Source: Fructilactobacillus myrtifloralis (GTDB taxonomy: Bacteria; Bacillota; Bacilli; Lactobacillales; Lactobacillaceae). Taken from it: DNA of 64,000 nt. The first letter of the stretch is position 1. The number at the start of each line of letters is the position of its first letter. Shown piece after piece: positions 40,710-50,646 of this stretch. Below the pieces are notes generated by a model. It was given only the letters and a program-made list of their open reading frames with translations, was not told where the DNA came from and did no database searches. The stretch spans positions 682,001 to 746,000 of the forward strand of contig NZ_CP097116.1 in assembly GCF_024029335.1 (NCBI RefSeq), written 5' to 3'. The position numbers and the translations under genes are program-made.

Positions 40710-41734
40710 TGGCACAAAATTTACCCCCACAGGAATCCGAATTTCAATTCGTCAGTAATGACCTCTCCAACCTCCCAACTTCCGGTGAGGTGGTCGGTGA
40801 TTCTCGGACCTACTTTCAAGACGTTAAGCGCCGCTTTGTCCACAATCGGATCGCGATGGTGTCTGGAATCCTACTCGTAATTATCATTTTAATTGCCTTC
40901 CTCGGCCCGGCGTTTGTCCCTACGGACCCAAATGCACAAAACGTGCTGTTCGCTAACCTTCCGCCCAAACTCGGTAACCTCAACATTCCCGGTTTAAACG
41001 GGATGCAGACCGTGGCTGGGCACACCGTCGATGCCTACAAACAGGCCCACGTACCCCACGGGACTTACTACCTGTTTGGAACTGACTACCTCGGGCGGGA
41101 CCTGTTCGCTCGGGTTCTCTACGGAACGCGGTTATCAATCATCGTTGCCATCGTGGCCACCCTCTTGGACTTGTTCATTGGGGTGCCGTACGGAATCGTT
41201 TCTGGACTAGCCAGTGAACGGGTCGATACGTTTATGCAACGAATTATCGAAATTATTTCGTCCGTTCCGGACCTAATCGTCGTAATTCTGTTGTTGATCG
41301 TGCTTAAACCCGGTTTGACCTCCATCATCATTGCGATTGCCTTTACCGGTTGGATTACGATGGCCCGGTTAGTCCGGGCGCAGGTCTTCAAACTGAAGGA
41401 AAACGAATACGTGTTAGCTTCCCAAACTCTGGGAGAATCCAAACCAAAGATTGCTTGGAAACACTTAATTCCAAACCTGAGTTCCACCATCATCATTCAA
41501 ACGATGTTCTCCATACCAACTGCGATCTTCTTTGAAGCCTTCCTAAGCTTCATTGGGATCGGGATTCCGGCTCCGAATGCTTCCCTCGGGACGCTCATGA
41601 GTGATGGACAAAAGGCCTTCCACTTCTTGCCATACCAGATGTGGATTCCAGCCTTAATCCTGAGTTTGATCATGATCACAACCAACCTCGTTGGCGATGG
41701 CATGCGCGATGCCTTTGACCCACAATCTGATTAG
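40709..41734 (+). CDS. oppC: Oligopeptide ABC transporter permease OppC
   Basis: A 341-residue permease with the longer cytosolic N-terminus of OppC proteins (about 45 residues before FVHNRIAMVSGILLV), an extracellular loop after helix 1, YLFGTDYLGRDLFARVLYGTRLS near residue 125 and the EAA loop EYVLASQTLGESKPKIAWKHLIPN near 232. AAAGGAGG is upstream, inside the end of oppB. Confidence 0.95.
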   Translation: MAQNLPPQESEFQFVSNDLSNLPTSGEVVGDSRTYFQDVKRRFVHNRIAMVSGILLVIIILIAFLGPAFVPTDPNAQNVLFANLPPKLGNLNIPGLNGMQTVAGHTVDAYKQAHVPHGTYYLFGTDYLGRDLFARVLYGTRLSIIVAIVATLLDLFIGVPYGIVSGLASERVDTFMQRIIEIISSVPDLIVVILLLIVLKPGLTSIIIAIAFTGWITMARLVRAQVFKLKENEYVLASQTLGESKPKIAWKHLIPNLSSTIIIQTMFSIPTAIFFEAFLSFIGIGIPAPNASLGTLMSDGQKAFHFLPYQMWIPALILSLIMITTNLVGDGMRDAFDPQSD

Positions 41735-41749
41735 AAAGGAGGAGTACTG

Positions 41750-42799
41750 ATGACTGAAAACATTTTAAACGTGCAAAATCTCGAAGTGGACTTTACCACG
41801 CTCAATGGAACCGTTCACGCGATTCGAGACGTTAGTTTTAACCTGAAAAAGGGTGAAACCCTCGCCCTCGTTGGGGAATCCGGTTCCGGAAAGTCCGTCA
41901 CCGTGCGGAGCGTGATCCAACTATACGCTAAGAACGCAATCGTGACCGGTGGAACCGTCACTTTCCATGATCAAGACCTCCTCCGCTTGCATCCAAAGCA
42001 AATGGATAAGATTCGTGGGAAAGACATCTCGATGATTTTTCAGGATCCGATGACGTCCCTCGACCCGACGATGCCAATTGGTAAGCAGGTCGCCGAACCA
42101 CTCCTAACCCACGGAGAAGCCTCGAAATCAGACGCCATGAAGCGGGCTCAAGAAGTACTCGAAATGGTGGGCATTCCAAACGCCAAGGAACGAATGAAGG
42201 ACTATCCTCACCAGTTCTCTGGCGGGCAACGGCAACGGATCGTAATCGCCATGGCGATTATTGATAATCCTGAAATTTTAATTGCCGATGAACCAACGAC
42301 GGCCCTTGACGTGACCGTCCAAGCTCAAATTATTAAACTGTTAAAGGATCTGCAACAAAAGATTGGGACTTCAATCATCTTTATCACCCACGACCTCGGT
42401 GTAGTGGCAGGGATTGCCGATCGGGTTGCCGTTATGTATGCCGGTAAAATCATCGAATACGGCCAGACGGACGAGATCTACTACGATCCCCGGCACCCCT
42501 ACACTTGGGGACTGCTCGATTCGATGCCAACCCTGGATATTCAGGGCCAACGTCTCAAAGCAATCCCTGGGACGCCAGCCAACTTGATTAAGCCGCCCAA
42601 GGGTGATGCATTTGCGCCCCGTAATCCCTACGCCTTAAAAATTGATGAACGGTTACAACCGCCCTTCTTCAAAGTGACCGATACCCACTATGCCGCCACT
42701 TGGTTGTTAGATCCGCGGGCGCCCAAGGTGACGCCCCCGGCTTCCATCCAAAAACGGTTTGCAAAATACCAACAACTGCGAGGTGAACAAGATGCCTAA
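41750..42799 (+). CDS. oppD: Oligopeptide ABC transporter ATP-binding protein OppD
   Basis: A 349-residue ATPase. Walker [14 protein letters not shown] is near residue 40, the signature [14 protein letters not shown] near 158, Walker [14 protein letters not shown] near 178, and the C-terminal oligopeptide-transporter domain has [17 protein letters not shown]. The cysteines that sometimes bind an FeS cluster in OppD/DppD C-termini (usually C-x5-C in the PEGCPFAPRCP region) are absent: the segment here reads [19 protein letters not shown]. It overlaps oppF by 8 bp. Confidence 0.94.
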   Translation: MTENILNVQNLEVDFTTLNGTVHAIRDVSFNLKKGETLALVGESGSGKSVTVRSVIQLYAKNAIVTGGTVTFHDQDLLRLHPKQMDKIRGKDISMIFQDPMTSLDPTMPIGKQVAEPLLTHGEASKSDAMKRAQEVLEMVGIPNAKERMKDYPHQFSGGQRQRIVIAMAIIDNPEILIADEPTTALDVTVQAQIIKLLKDLQQKIGTSIIFITHDLGVVAGIADRVAVMYAGKIIEYGQTDEIYYDPRHPYTWGLLDSMPTLDIQGQRLKAIPGTPANLIKPPKGDAFAPRNPYALKIDERLQPPFFKVTDTHYAATWLLDPRAPKVTPPASIQKRFAKYQQLRGEQDA

Positions 42800-43712
42800 G
42801 TCCGAACAAAAACCAATCGTAAAGGTCCGCCACTTAAAGCAGTACTTTAACGAAGGCAAAAAAGATGAAGTCAAAGCGGTTGACGACGTTTCTTTCGACA
42901 TCTACCAGGGCGAAACGTTGGGACTCGTTGGAGAATCCGGTTCTGGAAAAACCACTACCGGCCGGAGTATCATCCGCCTCTACAACCCGACCAGCGGGGA
43001 CGTTTACTTCCACGATGAAAACATCGCGAAGTTAAAACACCGCCACCTAAAGGATTTTCGCAAGCAAATGCAAATGATCTTTCAGGATCCGTATGCCTCG
43101 CTCGATCCACGGATGAAAGTCAAAGACATCATTGCCGAGGGAATTGACATTCACCACCTGGCCAAGAACCACGAGGACCGGGACCATCAGGTGGCAGCGC
43201 TCTTAAAGAAGGTTAATTTAAACCCGGAATTTGCCAACCGGTACCCCCACGAATTCTCTGGAGGTCAACGGCAACGAATCGGGATTGCCCGGGCTCTCGC
43301 CGTTCAACCAGACTTCATCATCGCCGACGAACCGATTTCCGCGCTGGACGTTTCGATTCAAGCGCAGGTGGTGAACCTGTTGCAAGACATCCAAGAAGAA
43401 CAGGGGCTCACCTACCTGTTCATCGCCCACGATTTGTCAATGGTGAAGTACATTAGCGACCGGATTGCCGTGCTCTACAAGGGGAAAATCGTCGAAATGG
43501 CGGATACCGAAGAGGTGTATAACCACCCCTTACATCCATACACCCAGAGCTTACTTTCGGCGGTACCTGTGCCCGATCCAGAAGAAGAAAAGCACCATCA
43601 CATCATCGAATTTGACCACTCGCATCCCTTTAAAGCGGGAGAACAACTCCGCGAGGTCAAACCGGGGCACTTCCTCTACTGTGATGAAGCGACCGCCAAA
43701 CAATATCAATAA
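42792..43712 (+). CDS. oppF: Oligopeptide ABC transporter ATP-binding protein OppF
   Basis: A 306-residue ATPase pairing with OppD. Walker [14 protein letters not shown] is near residue 47, signature [14 protein letters not shown] near 160, Walker [14 protein letters not shown] near 180. ATG 42792 follows GAGGTGAA inside the end of oppD; the earlier in-frame start at 42759 lies inside oppD and has no ribosome site. It closes the operon before a terminator. Confidence 0.94.
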   Translation: MPKSEQKPIVKVRHLKQYFNEGKKDEVKAVDDVSFDIYQGETLGLVGESGSGKTTTGRSIIRLYNPTSGDVYFHDENIAKLKHRHLKDFRKQMQMIFQDPYASLDPRMKVKDIIAEGIDIHHLAKNHEDRDHQVAALLKKVNLNPEFANRYPHEFSGGQRQRIGIARALAVQPDFIIADEPISALDVSIQAQVVNLLQDIQEEQGLTYLFIAHDLSMVKYISDRIAVLYKGKIVEMADTEEVYNHPLHPYTQSLLSAVPVPDPEEEKHHHIIEFDHSHPFKAGEQLREVKPGHFLYCDEATAKQYQ

Positions 43713-43714
43713 GT

Positions 43715-43744
43715 AAAAAACCACTCAGCTGAGTGGTTTTTTTA
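43715..43744 (+). terminator. Intrinsic terminator of the opp operon
   Basis: AAAAACCACTCAG and CTGAGTGGTTTTT form a perfect stem with almost no loop. Confidence 0.9.
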
Positions 43745-43833
43745 GTTCCTGCTCCTAACGGGTCCCGCTGAGGCCCTGGTGAAAGTGGTATAATAATAAA
43801 AAACTGATTTTAACCAAAGGAGCATCCGCCCTC

Positions 43834-44481
43834 GTGAAAATTAGGCAACTACGGCAACAAAATGCCGACTTACAACAACAGCTCACGCCTGCGAACCAGC
43901 GCTACTACCAGTCCTTGTTGCTCTACGTCCGCTTTTTCAGTTTCTTTATTCACGAAACTGAAATTGAATCGCAACTCCTGGCGATTCTATACCACATCCT
44001 CGATGGACAAGCGCAGGGCCAGTCGGCCGCAAAAACCCTGGGCATGAATCCCAAGGCGCTCGCCTACCAAATTACCCAAGCGCAAAAGATCAGTACCAAA
44101 TCGTTGTGGAACTTACTGGGCGTGCTGACCGTGGTCGTCATCATCGCCATCTGCGTTCCCGTTCTGCTGATTCCCAACCTACAACTGAACCTAGGGAGTT
44201 TTGCCCTTGCCATCGCCTACCTCTGGCTGTTTGGCTGGGTTGTCACCCGCCCCAGGATGCTAAAGTTCTTCCTGCGGTTACCCACGTGGGGCACCATTAT
44301 TCTCACCGTGGTCCTGTGGGTGCTGTTCTTTTATCCCCTGCTCTTATTACCGATCATTAGTAAAACGACCGCTGCTCCCATCGGAGCGTCCCGGCTTGTC
44401 CGCTTTCTGGTTCTCGCCCTCATTATCGTGATCGGGCTGGGAATCTACCTGTACCGGACCCATACCAAAGCGTCTCAATAA
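43834..44481 (+). CDS. DUF1129 membrane protein
   Basis: A 215-residue protein: a soluble N-terminal half with LTPANQRYYQSLLLYVRF and QLLAILYHILDGQAQGQSAAKTLGMNPKALA, which fits DUF1129, then four membrane helices. It starts with GTG 43834, 11 bases after AAAGGAG; TATAAT at 43788-43793 is the probable -10. It stands alone between two terminators. Function unknown. Confidence 0.75.
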   Translation: MKIRQLRQQNADLQQQLTPANQRYYQSLLLYVRFFSFFIHETEIESQLLAILYHILDGQAQGQSAAKTLGMNPKALAYQITQAQKISTKSLWNLLGVLTVVVIIAICVPVLLIPNLQLNLGSFALAIAYLWLFGWVVTRPRMLKFFLRLPTWGTIILTVVLWVLFFYPLLLLPIISKTTAAPIGASRLVRFLVLALIIVIGLGIYLYRTHTKASQ

Positions 44482-44484
44482 CTA

Positions 44485-44519
44485 AAAAAGCCGAACTCGA
44501 GCGAGTTCGGCTTTTTTTA
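44485..44519. terminator. Bidirectional intrinsic terminator
   Basis: AAAAAGCCGAACTCG and CGAGTTCGGCTTTTT form a near-perfect stem. Confidence 0.9.
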
Positions 44520-45278
44520 ACGAATTAATTGTGATTGCTGGTTAAAGAAACTTTGATACCCGAGGTAACACCCGATGATGGAACTGATTGAAGTAATCCC
44601 CAGCAACATGAAAGTCACCATAATCTGGTACTTAATTGCCAGCACCGGGTCTGCTCCGGCAAAGATCATTCCAGACATCATCCCAGGGAGGGCCACCAGC
44701 CCAACCGTTTTGGCACTATCAATGGTGGGTTGTAACCCGGTCTTAATTGCATCCCGAATGATCCCCTTGCTGGCGACCATCGGGGTTGCTCCAAGTGCTA
44801 ACATTTCTTGCACCTGGGACCGCCGATCTTTAAACATCGAATTCATGGTCCGGAAACAGAGCCCCATTGAGACCATTGAATTACTAACGATCATCCCCGA
44901 AACTGGAATGATTTGCGACGGGATAAACTTCAAGGCCCCATCGAGAACCAGGACCAATAAAATCACGAGCGTACTCGTGGCAATGGCCGTTAACGAAATC
45001 CAGAAGGCGTTCCGTAATCCGCCACTGCGCCCCTTCGCGTTGTAAGCCCCGTTGAAAATGATAATCAAAATCAAGATCAGCGTTAACAACCAGTTATTAA
45101 CTTGGAAGACATACTTTAGGACGTATCCCACTACAAACAACTGGATCACACACCGAATCGTCGCAACGATGAGGTCCTTGGTAATGCCTAGGTGTTCCCG
45201 GTATCCAATCCACATGGCAAAGACCACGAAGACCCCCGTGAGCGCCAGGGCCGTATTGGAAACAATTAAATTACTCAT
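44517..45278 (-). CDS. fetB: FetB-like (UPF0014) ABC exporter permease
   Basis: A 253-residue membrane protein with about seven helices, of the FetB/YbbM family, which together with FetA exports iron or protects against peroxide in E. coli. Marks: RCVIQLFVVGYVLKYVF near residue 40, IIFNGAYNAKGR near 74, IPVSGMIVSNSMVSMGLC near 123, and ALPGMMSGMIFAGADPVLAIKYQI near 198. It overlaps the ATPase gene by 8 bp, so the two form one transporter. Substrate in lactobacilli is not established; a metal is the likely choice. Confidence 0.82.
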   Translation of the reverse strand: MSNLIVSNTALALTGVFVVFAMWIGYREHLGITKDLIVATIRCVIQLFVVGYVLKYVFQVNNWLLTLILILIIIFNGAYNAKGRSGGLRNAFWISLTAIATSTLVILLVLVLDGALKFIPSQIIPVSGMIVSNSMVSMGLCFRTMNSMFKDRRSQVQEMLALGATPMVASKGIIRDAIKTGLQPTIDSAKTVGLVALPGMMSGMIFAGADPVLAIKYQIMVTFMLLGITSISSIIGCYLGYQSFFNQQSQLIR

Positions 45279-45927
45279 GTTTAGCTACCTCCTGCATTTG
45301 CCCCGCTTTGAGTTCGTATAGGTGTTCGGCGGCGTTAATCTCCGCGTCATCGTGCGTGATCATAATCACCGTCATCTGGTACTTGTGGTTAAAGTAATCC
45401 AGCATCTTATGCACACTCTGCTTACTATCATTGTCCAGTCCGGTGGTCACCTCGTCGGTAATTAACACCTTGGGTGGGAACAGCACGTTCCGTAACAAAG
45501 CAATCCGTTGCTTTTCTCCTCCCGAGAGACTCGTCACCTGCCGGTCTAAATCGGCAGCACCAAGATCCACCGTCTGCAAGGCTTGAATGACGTGTTGCTC
45601 ATCAAACGGTTGCTTGCGAATTTGGTAGGGAAACTCTAGGTTTTCGCGCACCGTATCCCCAAACAAGGTCGGTTGTTGGACGGCGTAGGAAACTGCGCGC
45701 CGGTACGTAATCGGATCCAGTTGGTCTAACGGCTGGTCCTCAAAGGTAATCGTCCCACTGGTGGGGTTTAACAGGTATGCCAACAGCTTTACAAACGTCG
45801 ACTTCCCGCTCCCGGATGGTCCGGTAATTGTCACCACCGCACCGGGATCGATTGACCAATTAATATCTTGAATAATCTGGCGGTCATCCACCGTATAACA
45901 CAAATGATGGGTTTCTAACTGATGCAT
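45271..45927 (-). CDS. fetA: FetA-like ABC transporter ATPase
   Basis: A 218-residue stand-alone ATPase partner of FetB. Walker A GPSGSGKSTFVKLL is near residue 37, Q-loop YAVQQPTLFG near 81, signature LSGGEKQRIALLRN near 131 and Walker B VLITDEVTTGLD near 151. The start at 45927 follows GAGGAG; a longer frame reaching 46089 would run back over the divergent promoter and lacks support. It is the first gene of the pair and divergent from the methyltransferase gene. Confidence 0.85.
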   Translation of the reverse strand: MHQLETHHLCYTVDDRQIIQDINWSIDPGAVVTITGPSGSGKSTFVKLLAYLLNPTSGTITFEDQPLDQLDPITYRRAVSYAVQQPTLFGDTVRENLEFPYQIRKQPFDEQHVIQALQTVDLGAADLDRQVTSLSGGEKQRIALLRNVLFPPKVLITDEVTTGLDNDSKQSVHKMLDYFNHKYQMTVIMITHDDAEINAAEHLYELKAGQMQEVAKHE

Positions 45928-46068
45928 GGCGTTCTCCTCTTTTCTTAAATCTTTTGTTATTATACGCTGATTTACCGTGCACTCCAACCAAAAACCCGGG
46001 CGCGCTAACTCCTGAGGGAACGGCCCAGAAATGATATAATTAAACAGATTCGTTACAAAGGAGAAAAA

Positions 46069-47478
46069 ATGAAAAAACAACGCAAGCAAGTTTCACATCA
46101 CACTGGAGACGTCCAGGTCCAATTACACCAGCATGTGACCGTCACAATCAAACGCCTGGGGATTAACGGGGAAGGAGTCGGCTACTACCGGCGGAAGTTG
46201 ATTTTTATTCCGGGGGCCCTGCCCACCGAAGTCGTTCAGGCCGAAATTAGCGAAATTAAACCGCGCTACCTGCGCGGAACCATCCGCCAAATTGACAAAC
46301 GCAGTCAGTTTCGGACCGAACCCCGCGATGCTTACGCAACCACGGTCGGCGGTTTAGAACTGGAGGTCCTTGACTATCCCCAACAGCTAAAATTTAAGCG
46401 CGATTTGGTCAAACAGGCCCTCAGTCGCTACCATCCCCGCGGCTTCGCCAAGTATGACGTTCGCCCGGTCATTGGCATGCAGCATCCCTATGAGTACCGT
46501 AACAAGGCGCAGTTCCAAGTTCGAACGGCGCAAGATGGTCACGTAATCGCCGGGCTCTACCGGGAGGGAACCCATGACGTCGTGGACATGGAAACCTGTG
46601 CCGTTCAAGACCCGGTGACGATGAAGGTCATGCGGGCCGTGGTTGCCATGGTGGAGGAGCTCCAGATTCCCACCTACGACGAGGCAACCAACACCGGAAT
46701 TTTAAAGACGATTGTGGTCCGGGCCGCACATAATACCGACCAGGTCCAGCTAGTCTTCATCACCCACGCCAATAAACTCCTCAAACAACGCCAGTTAATC
46801 TGGCGGATTGCAGAAGAACTACCGGAAGTGACCTCCATCATGCACAACGTCAATCCGGGAACTTCACCGCTGATCTGGGGCGATAAGACCAACCGGCTAG
46901 CGGGGACTGAGACCATTACCGAAAAAATTAACGGTCTCGACTTCCGGCTTTCCGCCCGGGCCTTTCTCCAGTTAAACTCCATCATGACGCCCAAGCTCTA
47001 CGACTTGGCGAGCCAGGCGCTCGCACTAGCACCTACCGATCGCCTTGTGGATGCCTACGCGGGGGTCGGTACGATTGGGCTCACCCTAGCCAAGCAAGTC
47101 GCTGAAGTGCGGGGAATGGAAACCATTCCCGAGGCGGTGAGCGATGCCCGCCAAAATGCCAGTCTCAATCACATTGACAATGCTGAGTACTTTACCGGGA
47201 AAGCCGAAGACCTCCTGCCCGAATGGGAAGCCGCTGGCTGGCAGCCGGATGCGCTCGTGGTTGATCCCCCACGGGTCGGCCTTGACCAACGTCTGATTGC
47301 CACGATTTTAAAAACGCGGCCCCGCAAATTCGTGTACGTTTCGTGTAACCAATCTACGTTAGCGCAAGACTTAGTCGAACTGAGTAAGGCTTATAACGTC
47401 GACTACCTCCAACCTGTCGACATGTTGCCCCAGACACCCCACATTGAAATTGTGGTCAAATTAACTCGTAAAGATTAA
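46069..47478 (+). CDS. rlmD: 23S rRNA m5U methyltransferase (RlmD/RlmCD family) with incomplete FeS site
   Basis: A 469-residue TrmA-family RNA uracil C5-methyltransferase. A TRAM domain covers about residues 15-75. The SAM motif DAYAGVGTIGLTLA is near 326, VVDPPRVGLD near 400, the nucleophile Cys in YVSCNQSTLAQDL near 426 and the base Glu in TPHIEIVVKL at the end. The 4Fe-4S motif of the family (C-x5-C-G-G-C plus one later Cys) is degraded: Asp87, Val93 and Leu96 replace three cysteines, while Cys177 remains and the GG pair is kept. AAAGGAG precedes the ATG. Catalytic residues are intact, so it should still be active. Confidence 0.9.
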   Translation: MKKQRKQVSHHTGDVQVQLHQHVTVTIKRLGINGEGVGYYRRKLIFIPGALPTEVVQAEISEIKPRYLRGTIRQIDKRSQFRTEPRDAYATTVGGLELEVLDYPQQLKFKRDLVKQALSRYHPRGFAKYDVRPVIGMQHPYEYRNKAQFQVRTAQDGHVIAGLYREGTHDVVDMETCAVQDPVTMKVMRAVVAMVEELQIPTYDEATNTGILKTIVVRAAHNTDQVQLVFITHANKLLKQRQLIWRIAEELPEVTSIMHNVNPGTSPLIWGDKTNRLAGTETITEKINGLDFRLSARAFLQLNSIMTPKLYDLASQALALAPTDRLVDAYAGVGTIGLTLAKQVAEVRGMETIPEAVSDARQNASLNHIDNAEYFTGKAEDLLPEWEAAGWQPDALVVDPPRVGLDQRLIATILKTRPRKFVYVSCNQSTLAQDLVELSKAYNVDYLQPVDMLPQTPHIEIVVKLTRKD

Positions 47479-47494
47479 CCAAAGGAGAATCTTC

Positions 47495-47902
47495 ATGAAC
47501 CAGTTTCACTTTAATGACGAAGATGACGCCCAGTTAAAGCAACTGATCAACATGCTTCCAGATAACTACGCCGTGGTATATCGAGCTGATGGCCGGGTCC
47601 GGATTAACAAGGTCGGCCTCTCGTTTACCGCCCTCTTTTTTGGGATTTTACCGGCCTGGTTTCGCGGAGATTGGTACAACGTTTTCTGTATGTTAGGGGT
47701 GGAAGCCTTCTTTACAATGCTCTATAGCTACCTGACTGGAAGTGACCTCGCGACCGCTTCCTACCAACTCGGCATCTTTTTTAACCTCCTGTGGTTTGCG
47801 ATCTACAACCTAATGTACTTCCGTCACTCCCAAAACCTCAACTACCAGCCGTACGACCGCCGCTCGGCGCAGTTATTACAGCAACATCATTATTATCGTT
47901 AA
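47495..47902 (+). CDS. Small membrane protein (DUF2628-like)
   Basis: A 135-residue protein with a soluble acidic N-terminus and three hydrophobic segments (about residues 43-60, 65-82 and 92-110), ending in a Tyr/Gln/His-rich tail. Its layout is like DUF2628 proteins, but the match is loose. AAAGGAG precedes the ATG; it follows rlmD by 16 bp and is probably co-transcribed. Function unknown. Confidence 0.6.
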   Translation: MNQFHFNDEDDAQLKQLINMLPDNYAVVYRADGRVRINKVGLSFTALFFGILPAWFRGDWYNVFCMLGVEAFFTMLYSYLTGSDLATASYQLGIFFNLLWFAIYNLMYFRHSQNLNYQPYDRRSAQLLQQHHYYR

Positions 47903-47955
47903 CAACGAGGCTGCTCTACATGCAGGAACCATGCATAACTCCTGCTTGCAGCAAT

Positions 47956-47994
47956 AAAAAAACCTTAAACCAGACTTGGTTTAAGGTTTTTTAT
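47956..47994. terminator. Bidirectional intrinsic terminator
   Basis: AAAAACCTTAAACCA and TGGTTTAAGGTTTTT arms, four-base loop. Confidence 0.88.
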
Positions 47995-48006
47995 TATGCT
48001 AAATGT

Positions 48007-48936
48007 TTAGTTTAAGAACGCAGTTACGGCAGCGGCAACGATAATTAAAGCTAATCCAATTAAAGTTGCAACCATTTCCTTGTGGGTCTTGTGTTGACCT
48101 AACATGTAAATTCCTGTCAAGGTTGCGATTACGACACTAACTTGTGAAACTACGAAGGCCGTTGACAAACCTAAACCACCCTTTTCGACTGGTTGAGCAG
48201 CCACTAAGTAAGCGAGGGCTGCGATTCCAAAGAAGAACCCAGCAATGATTTGCTTGTACGAGGTTGCTTGCTTGAAGACGTTTTCCTGTTTCAACAAGGT
48301 AATCCCGTAAATTACGGCGACTAACACCATCCCGATTGTTTGTGGTAAGAAAGCTTGTAACCCACTCATCGGCGTGGTCCGTGGAACAAAGCCCTGGGCC
48401 CACTTCAGATTTTCAATCTGTGGTGCAGCAGAGTACAGCCAGTACCCAATTACCCCAATCAGTTGGTAAATGATGGCTTTGCGCAGCGCTGCGGCGTTGG
48501 TGTTTTCTTTGTTTTCACTCCACGTGGTCAAGGTCGCCCCAATGATAATTACGATCAGCGCAATCATACCGATGATCTTGTTCGTAACCCCAGGCCAACT
48601 CCCCAGCGCAAAGGCACCCCACAGGGCCGTTACGATTAATTGAAAGGCCGTGGTAATTGGCATTACCCGAGATGATCCGATCAATGAGTAACCCTTAAAG
48701 GCCATGATTTGACCAAAGCCCCAACCGCAACCAGATATAATCCCAAAGACTAAGTTCCAGCCCATTGGGAAACCACATCCAGTTACTAAGAAAACGACGA
48801 AAGCCACAATTAAGGCTCCGATGGTCGCCCCTAAAATTTGGTTAGCAGGCTTCCCACCAATTTTTGAGGAGACCGTGGGGAAGAATCCCCAACCGATCAC
48901 GGGAACAATCCCGATTAATAACGCTAATGCACTCAT
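48007..48936 (-). CDS. GRP-family sugar uptake protein (GlcU/RbsU type)
   Basis: A 309-residue ten-helix sugar porter of the glucose/ribose porter family. Marks: IGIVPVIGWGFFPTVSSKIGGKPANQILGATIGA at the N-terminus, ISGCGWGFGQIMAFKGYSLIGSSRVMPITTAFQLI near residue 90 and the AAQPVEKGGLGLSTAFVVSQVSVV region near 240. GGAGG lies nine bases before ATG 48936; a longer frame to 48999 lacks a ribosome site. The promoter has a cre site over its -35 element, as does rbsK-rpiA, so ribose is an attractive substrate, but glucose cannot be excluded. Confidence 0.85.
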   Translation of the reverse strand: MSALALLIGIVPVIGWGFFPTVSSKIGGKPANQILGATIGALIVAFVVFLVTGCGFPMGWNLVFGIISGCGWGFGQIMAFKGYSLIGSSRVMPITTAFQLIVTALWGAFALGSWPGVTNKIIGMIALIVIIIGATLTTWSENKENTNAAALRKAIIYQLIGVIGYWLYSAAPQIENLKWAQGFVPRTTPMSGLQAFLPQTIGMVLVAVIYGITLLKQENVFKQATSYKQIIAGFFFGIAALAYLVAAQPVEKGGLGLSTAFVVSQVSVVIATLTGIYMLGQHKTHKEMVATLIGLALIIVAAAVTAFLN

Positions 48937-48982
48937 GTAAATATCCTCCACTGCATCTGATTTAAATCTCTTTGATGAATCA

Positions 48983-49020
48983 ATTATACCGCAACTCACT
49001 AATTAATGAAAGCGATTTCA
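48983..49020 (-). promoter_or_regulatory. Promoter with cre site for the GRP sugar porter
   Basis: Minus-strand TATAAT lies at 48983-48988. TGAAAGCGATTTCA (49007-49020) fits the cre consensus exactly and covers the -35 region; it also includes the glpK stop codon, so the operator is embedded in the end of glpK. Confidence 0.75.
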
Positions 49021-50541
49021 CGAATTTTCTTGGGGGCGCGGGGTGGGCTGAAAGGCGGACGCCGCTCGGACGGCGCGTTGCCATCCGGAATACAGGCGGG
49101 TCCGCGCTGTGGCGGACAAATCTGGAACAAATGCTTTTCCAGCCTGATAAATCGTTTTTATTTCCGTCCAGTCAGCCCAAAACCCAGTCGCAACCCCTGA
49201 CAACGCGGCAACCCCAAAGGCTGTGATTTCCGCATCGTTGGTCCGCAGCACCTGGCGGTTTAACAGATCCGCTTGAAATTGCATGAGGTAGCTATTCCGA
49301 CTGGCCCCGCCGGCCGCGCTTAACTGCGAAATTGCCAATCCGGTATCCTGTTCCATGGCGTCTACAATGTCACAGGTGCGGTAGGCGGTTGCCTGCAAGG
49401 TAGCCTTGACCAGGTCATCCTTGGTGGTGCCCCGGGTCAAACCAAACCAGGCGCCCCGGGTGGTCGGGTTCCAGTATGGAGCCCCTAATCCAGTTAGGGC
49501 GGGAACAAAGTACACCTCATTCTGATTAGTCGACCGTTGCGCCGCTAGGCGTGATTCGGGGACGCTTTGAATTAACCCCACCTGATCTTGAAGCCACCCC
49601 AAGGCACTGCCGGCGGTGAAAATGCTTCCTTCTAACGCATAGGTGATTTTTCCATCCAGCCCGTAGGCAATCGTGGTTAACAAGTGTTTCGAGGTCGCCG
49701 GGGTTTCCCCACTGTTCATCATGACAAAGGCTCCGTCCCCGTAAGTGGTTTCTACCATTCCGGGTTCCAAACTCAACGACCCTAAGAGGGCCGCCTGCTG
49801 ATCCCCAATGATGCCTGCGATCGGCACCGAGACCCCGTAAAACTGATAGTTCTCCGTCGTGCCGTACCGTTCATCCGAAGCCCGGACGGCAGGCAGCAGT
49901 TGGCGGGGAATTCGCAGCAACGCTAACAGGTCGTCATCCCACTCCAACCGATGAATGTTATATAGCATCGTACGGCTGGCATTAGTATAGTCAGTCACGT
50001 GGCACTTACCATCGGATAACTTCCAGGCCAACCATGTATCGATGGTCCCCGCTAACAGTTCGCCCCGTTCAGCCCGGGCTTGGGCGCCCGGAACGTGGTC
50101 TAAGATCCAGCGAATTTTGGTGGCTGAAAAGTAAGCATCGAGCACTAACCCGGTCTTTTCCTGAATCATAGCTTGATAACCCGCAACTTGCAACTGGTGG
50201 GCAATCGCCGCTGTCTGATTTGAAAGCCAGCCGATTGCATGATAAATCGGTTTCCCGGTCTGTTTGTCCCACACCACCACGGTTTCTCGTTGGTTGGTAA
50301 TCCCAAGTGAATGAATTTCATCTGGATGAATCCGCCCGTCAATCAACGCATTAGCAATCGCAGCTAACACCGAGCTCCAGATCTCATCGGGATCCTGTTC
50401 CACCCACCCCGGATGGGGACGCAGTTGGCGGAGGGGTTGGGTACTAGCAATTACCTTACGCCCGGCGTGATCATACAGCACCGCCCGGGTACTGGTAGAT
50501 CCCTGATCAATTGCTAATACATATTTGCTAGTTGCGTTCAT
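49018..50541 (-). CDS. glpK: Glycerol kinase
   Basis: A 507-residue FGGY kinase phosphorylating glycerol. Marks: [15 protein letters not shown] near residue 7, the glycerol-binding [24 protein letters not shown] near 190, [14 protein letters not shown] near 242 and [19 protein letters not shown] near 315. In related Gram-positive enzymes a His in the YHFYG/YHFFG motif is phosphorylated by HPr; here the motif is YQFYG with Gln233. The ATG 50541 has a weak AGGGG site; upstream frame starts are unlikely. No glpF or glpO is adjacent, and no terminator is evident before the downstream gene. Confidence 0.94.
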   Translation of the reverse strand: MNATSKYVLAIDQGSTSTRAVLYDHAGRKVIASTQPLRQLRPHPGWVEQDPDEIWSSVLAAIANALIDGRIHPDEIHSLGITNQRETVVVWDKQTGKPIYHAIGWLSNQTAAIAHQLQVAGYQAMIQEKTGLVLDAYFSATKIRWILDHVPGAQARAERGELLAGTIDTWLAWKLSDGKCHVTDYTNASRTMLYNIHRLEWDDDLLALLRIPRQLLPAVRASDERYGTTENYQFYGVSVPIAGIIGDQQAALLGSLSLEPGMVETTYGDGAFVMMNSGETPATSKHLLTTIAYGLDGKITYALEGSIFTAGSALGWLQDQVGLIQSVPESRLAAQRSTNQNEVYFVPALTGLGAPYWNPTTRGAWFGLTRGTTKDDLVKATLQATAYRTCDIVDAMEQDTGLAISQLSAAGGASRNSYLMQFQADLLNRQVLRTNDAEITAFGVAALSGVATGFWADWTEIKTIYQAGKAFVPDLSATARTRLYSGWQRAVRAASAFQPTPRPQENS

Positions 50542-50605
50542 CAAACGTGCCCCTTTTTCAATCATTTCTTGCAGACTAATCATACCATAGCTACAAAAAG
50601 TTTAA

Positions 50606-50636
50606 GAAAAAAGAAGGAGCAAGCTCCTTCTTTACT
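50606..50636 (-). terminator. Intrinsic terminator of the small gene at 50647
   Basis: AAGAAGGAGC and GCTCCTTCTT arms with minimal loop; on the minus strand it ends in T. Confidence 0.8.
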
Positions 50637-50646
50637 TAATCACGGA

